Positions 60,605 to 64,000 of a stretch of DNA of 64,000 bases are shown here, piece after piece; position 1 is the stretch's first letter, and each line of letters begins with the position of its first letter. The position numbers and the translations under genes are program-made. Origin of the DNA: Malus domestica (Eukaryota; Streptophyta; Magnoliopsida; Rosales; Rosaceae); contig NC_091670.1 of the NCBI RefSeq assembly GCF_042453785.1, forward strand, positions 38,885,501-38,949,500, in the 5' to 3' direction. Below the pieces are notes generated by a model that was not told where the DNA came from, made no database searches, and saw only the letters and a list, made by a program, of their open reading frames with translations.

Positions 60605-61418
60605 TGCTTTTGATATATTGTAGTTTTGTTTCTTGCATTTTCCTCATTGGAGTTTAATTCTGTTAGTTTAATCCTTTAATTGACACAATATTTCTTTCAC
60701 AAGAAGATGTGTGCAAAAATAAACGAGATAATCAACTCATTAATTTTCTTCAATTCGTTCGATTCAATGACTGAAAATTAAGAATTATGTATTTTAAGTA
60801 AAAGTAGGTGTGTGGATAATGCTATTCTTTCTCTAATCTTTTACGTGCAGGCAGTGGACCTCCTTGTTTACGATCATCCAAAACATCTTTCTTTATTTAC
60901 ACAATTCATATATGTAGTTGTTCATGTCATGAGCCTAAAGTATTTCTTAAGCTTCATTTGTCATTGTGTTTACAGAGATTGGTGTATTTAGATTTTATCA
61001 ATCAATTTGACACTTCTCTTAATCGTAACTCACAAATAGAGCGCGTGAGGCTAAAAAGAAAGGTGTTAGAACCAATAGCCTTTTGATATTATATAACATG
61101 TAAATCACACAAGGAAACCAGGAACCAAATATTACACAACTCTAATATGATATCCATGATTGTATCCTATTTACAAAGACAGTGAAGAAAACTTTCAAAC
61201 TAAAGTTATGATCCAAACATCGTTGCCCACGACATGAACTGTAGATTGAGATGGGTCTCGTCATCACATACGAGACCTACGCAGCGATAACTCTGCATAT
61301 AGTATACACACGCATAAGCTACGTACTGACATAAGCATATATATTCTTCAAACTGAAGGTGCCGCAAAAAAAAAGGGTCGCGGAACAACCAGAATATAAG
61401 GGACACCATGGAATTAAT
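60605..61418. other. Spacer and probable 3' UTR of the HIPP gene
   Basis: AT-rich sequence with no gene. The last few hundred bases next to 61419 are likely 3' UTR of the minus-strand HIPP gene. Confidence 0.45.
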
Positions 61419-63755
61419 TTACATTATGGAACAAGCATGAGGGTTTTCATCACTGAACACAGCAGTGGCCTGCTCGTTAAACATGGTGGAATAAGGAGGA
61501 GGTTGATAGTAGCCGTGTTCCTGATTAGTGGAGCCATGCTTGTAGTAGTTGTATGAATAGGAGGAGGATTTAGGTACTGATTTGTAGGTAGTGATGGGAA
61601 GTTGGTAGGCAGTAATCCGACGGTCATGATGATGCTTATGACGATGATGATTGTGATGATGATCAAGCGGCTGATGTTGCTGGTAGTAGTCAAGACCAAT
61701 GCTGTCGTATTGAGGGTTGTAAGGGTAAGGCCAAAGCTCAGCTCTCTTTCCAGTCCTCCTCACTGCCCTTAAAACCTTCTCTTGATCTGCCCATCCCATT
61801 ACAGTCACCTTCTGCATGTTGAAGTCCACGTCAACAGCATCTACTCCTGCAGGTACATATATATATAATTATATCAGAATCACAATAATAATTATTAATA
61901 ATAATAATTAGTTTGAATACTAATAATGTTGTTAATTAATTATACATAATTAACCAACCTGCTACTGGGAGTGGTTATCTGGGACCTTAGTTATAAGGAA
62001 AAAGTCTTGGTCTTGTTCTTTTGTTAATCTCTTTAATTAGTTTTAATTAATTTTATGTGACAATAACAGTAATACGGTTCATAACCGAGCCACAATTAGA
62101 TATTTAAACTTTCGATGTGGGCCATATATTCACATCCTCACAATCTAGATATTTATGAGAGAAAAGGTTTCAATCAGACGTGATATATAGAAAGCGAAAA
62201 AAGAAAAAAGGAATAACTTGCACAAAAGTATACCTTTCATTTTTTTTAGAGCACTCCTAATCTTGTTCTCGCAGCCAGCACAGTCCATGGTCACAATCAT
62301 CTCTACGATCTGCACAAAACTAATAAACTTTAAAATTACAGTTCATGCAAGGAAACAAGATCAGGGTGAAACACAGCACACACATATATTGATTTTTATA
62401 ATTAAAATGTGCGATCGATCGGTGGAGAAGAATATGTTGAGGCATTCACTTGAAGAAAATCCATGCCATGCACATTGGAAACCCAGATAATTAATATATG
62501 TGGATCCTGTTAACGGTAACCCCCTAATACTGTCCTTACTTTACCACATGTCCAATCCGTCAGGTATGGAGTTTTATCACAAAAAGCCTTGGTATTAGTT
62601 AGAGTGGGGAGATCCACACATCGGCAACCACGTGGAACCAAGTCGGGGCTCATCCATCACATGGGGCCAAACGAGGACCCACCCAATCACATGACATCTT
62701 TGGCCTACGTGGAGTCATGTCGAGACTCACCCATCGTGCGGGGCCAAAGGGAACCCACCCAATCACATGATAGTACAAGCCCATCTCCTAGCTCTGATAC
62801 CATGTAAGATTTTTCAAGTCGATGGGCCAATGATCCATTCCAACAATACTAATACTTTCCCCACTTTAACACCTGCCCAATCCGTCAGGTATGAGGTTTT
62901 ATCAAAAAAAACCTTGATATTAGTTAAAGTAGAATAATCCTATATAAATTGCTTTTTCTCTTTCCCTCTGGCCGATGTGGGACAATAGAATTCCAACAAA
63001 ACTTCAAAAATAAGCACATGTACAACTATATATATAGGCCAAGAGAGGTTTGATGGTAGGACCCTTCACCTTTAGGTTTGAGGGTAGACGTTTTACGTTC
63101 TACATCCTACTTTGAAGCAAGGTTCCAAAAAATGCTAGTCGCTAGTCTGACGACAGATTGGGGCCTAGTGCTTAGGCAGCTAAGTGGAGGTCTAAGCATA
63201 CTAGGTGGATTTAAGTAAACTTATTATATATCGTATAAATAAGTGCATGTTTATATTTAAAAATTAAATACATAATTGTATTGAGATACAAAAATTGAAA
63301 AATAGAATGACATATAGATTAGAAAATATCAAAACATATTATAAACATGGGGAACCATAATATAATGAGTGTTTATCCAAGTATTTAACAAGTTTCTTAC
63401 AATTTATTTTTTTTAAAATGCAAAATCAAAGTTTCTATTTTTTGTCTAAGTGAGAGTCGCAAAATAAGCGGGTGCCTAGGCGGCTCTAGGCACCATTTCT
63501 TAATTTTCAAACGCCCAAATATTAATTTGAGCTGTGGTCAGCCGTCTAGCACCTAGAAGGGACCTAGGCAGCGCTATATGGGAACTTTTAGAACAGTGCT
63601 CAAAAGAGCTAAGATGGCATAGTCTTCTATTTCATTAAAAAAAAAAAAAAAAGGGTATAGCAGCATATGTCGCCATGCATGATGATAACTTAGACATGAA
63701 AACAGAATTGAAAGAGTGAGAAAAGGGTTAAGCCATGTGGCTTCCTCACCGTCAT
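61419..63755 (-). CDS. Heavy-metal-associated isoprenylated plant protein (HIPP)
   Basis: Three coding exons: 63755-63750 (only ATG ACG), 62309-62234, 61846-61419, GT-AG and in phase, giving 169 aa. Residues 3-70 form an HMA (heavy-metal-associated) domain with the metal-binding MDCAGC (Cys12, Cys15) and later VDFNMQKVTVMGWADQEKVL and RTGKRAELWPYPYNP. A His-rich stretch (HHHNHHRHKHHHD) and a Tyr/Pro-rich tail follow. The C-terminus CSIM is a CaaX box for isoprenylation (Met favours farnesyl), placing the protein at membranes or nucleus. HIPPs are metallochaperone-like proteins linked to metal and stress responses. The 6-nt first exon is inferred because the HMA exon begins directly with IVEM after an acceptor and MTIVEM is the family's usual start. 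Intron 1 (1.4 kb) is filled with repeats. Confidence 0.88.
62513..62960. repeat. Repeat complex in HIPP intron 1
   Basis: Two nearly identical flanks, each containing ccaatccgtcaggtatg and ttttatca...ccttggtattagtt (about 62520-62610 and about 62840-62935), enclose a tandem dimer of 77 bp. The dimer starts near 62631 and 62708 (acgtggaaccaagtcgggg / acgtggagtcatgtcgagac), each unit ending acccacccaatcacatga. The phrase agctctgataccatgtaaga at about 62790 is a typical plant retroelement or gene-edge phrase. Confidence 0.75.
63105..63600. mobile_element. Probable MITE in HIPP intron 1
   Basis: The left part (agcaaggttccaaaaaatgc, gcctagtgcttaggcagc) is mirrored at the right by ggtcagccgtctagcacc, acctaggcagcgctatatgg and gaacagtgct. 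Ends and target duplication are unclear. Possibly hAT-type. Confidence 0.55.
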
Positions 63756-63854
63756 GTTGGAATATTGAGATATATAGATCTTTGATTTTCTTTGAGCCTC
63801 CCTCTCTCTGTCGATCTCTTTCGGAATGAGAAACTTAAATGCAATTGCACTCAA

Positions 63855-63862
63855 TATATATA
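63855..63862 (-). promoter_or_regulatory. TATA box of the HIPP gene
   Basis: TATATATA on the minus strand about 100 bp upstream of the proposed first-exon ATG. This supports the placement of that 6-nt coding exon. Confidence 0.6.
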
Positions 63863-64000
63863 GCAAAGATTGCAGAGAAGACAGATATTTTTTTTACGAG
63901 TTCTTCAACGTTGCTGCCATGGCAAGATATATAAGTTAGAATATCTTACGAAAGCGAGTAGTCCCCACAACCATCTTTTCTTTTTGATTTTTCGTTTTCT

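Noticed and set aside
61424-61699. Second minus frame in HIPP exon 3
   Set aside because: Out-of-frame shadow of the His/Tyr-rich HIPP tail.

Overview
The window is plant nuclear DNA. It shows long AT-rich intergenic stretches, GT-AG introns, CT-rich leaders, many short DNA transposons, and eight genes whose closest relatives are land-plant families. The dispersed repeats (for example the 150-bp unit present about eight times) remind me of rosaceous genomes such as apple or pear. That assignment is recognition from memory, not a search result. I saw no bacterial, organellar or viral gene block, no tRNA or rRNA gene and no CRISPR array.

Layout. 1-3.7 kb: two broken papain-type cysteine protease copies, with a 920-bp hAT element between them. 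7.3-7.8 kb: an intact ALOG/LSH gene on the minus strand. 8-15 kb: gene-poor, with MITEs and microsatellites. 15.1-19.2 kb: a complete but decayed PIF/Harbinger transposon (TIRs, TTA duplication, a Myb-like gene and a HARBI1-type transposase, both broken). 19-23 kb: MITEs and one fresh 79-bp tandem duplication. 23.4-30.3 kb: a nine-exon SCAR/WAVE gene (1179 aa) on the plus strand. 32.5-38.3 kb: a CACTA element built from three related modules. 40.0-40.6 kb: a piece that looks like an LTR. 41.4-41.9 kb: a single-exon Dof gene. 43.7-63.8 kb: five minus-strand genes in a row. These are mitochondrial dihydroorotate dehydrogenase (11 exons), an Ole e 1-like secreted protein, a 14-3-3 protein, a DUF676-type serine esterase (11 exons) and a heavy-metal-associated isoprenylated protein (3 exons, the first only 6 nt). 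Between the last two genes lie two Mutator-like inverted-repeat elements, one of them a 988-bp near-perfect foldback.

The genes serve unrelated roles: actin nucleation, organ-boundary and light-related transcription, pyrimidine synthesis, phosphoprotein binding, lipid or ester hydrolysis and metal handling. Their proximity implies no shared pathway. The most informative feature of the window is its transposon record. Eight elements could be delimited to the base by matched (in one case one-mismatch) target-site duplications: hAT 8 bp twice, Harbinger TTA/TAA three times, CACTA 3 bp once, Mutator-like 9 bp twice, plus a ninth Mutator-like element with 10 bp. I found no convincing new gene system. 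The strongest unusual items are the modular CACTA element, the long foldback element and several gene-structure details.
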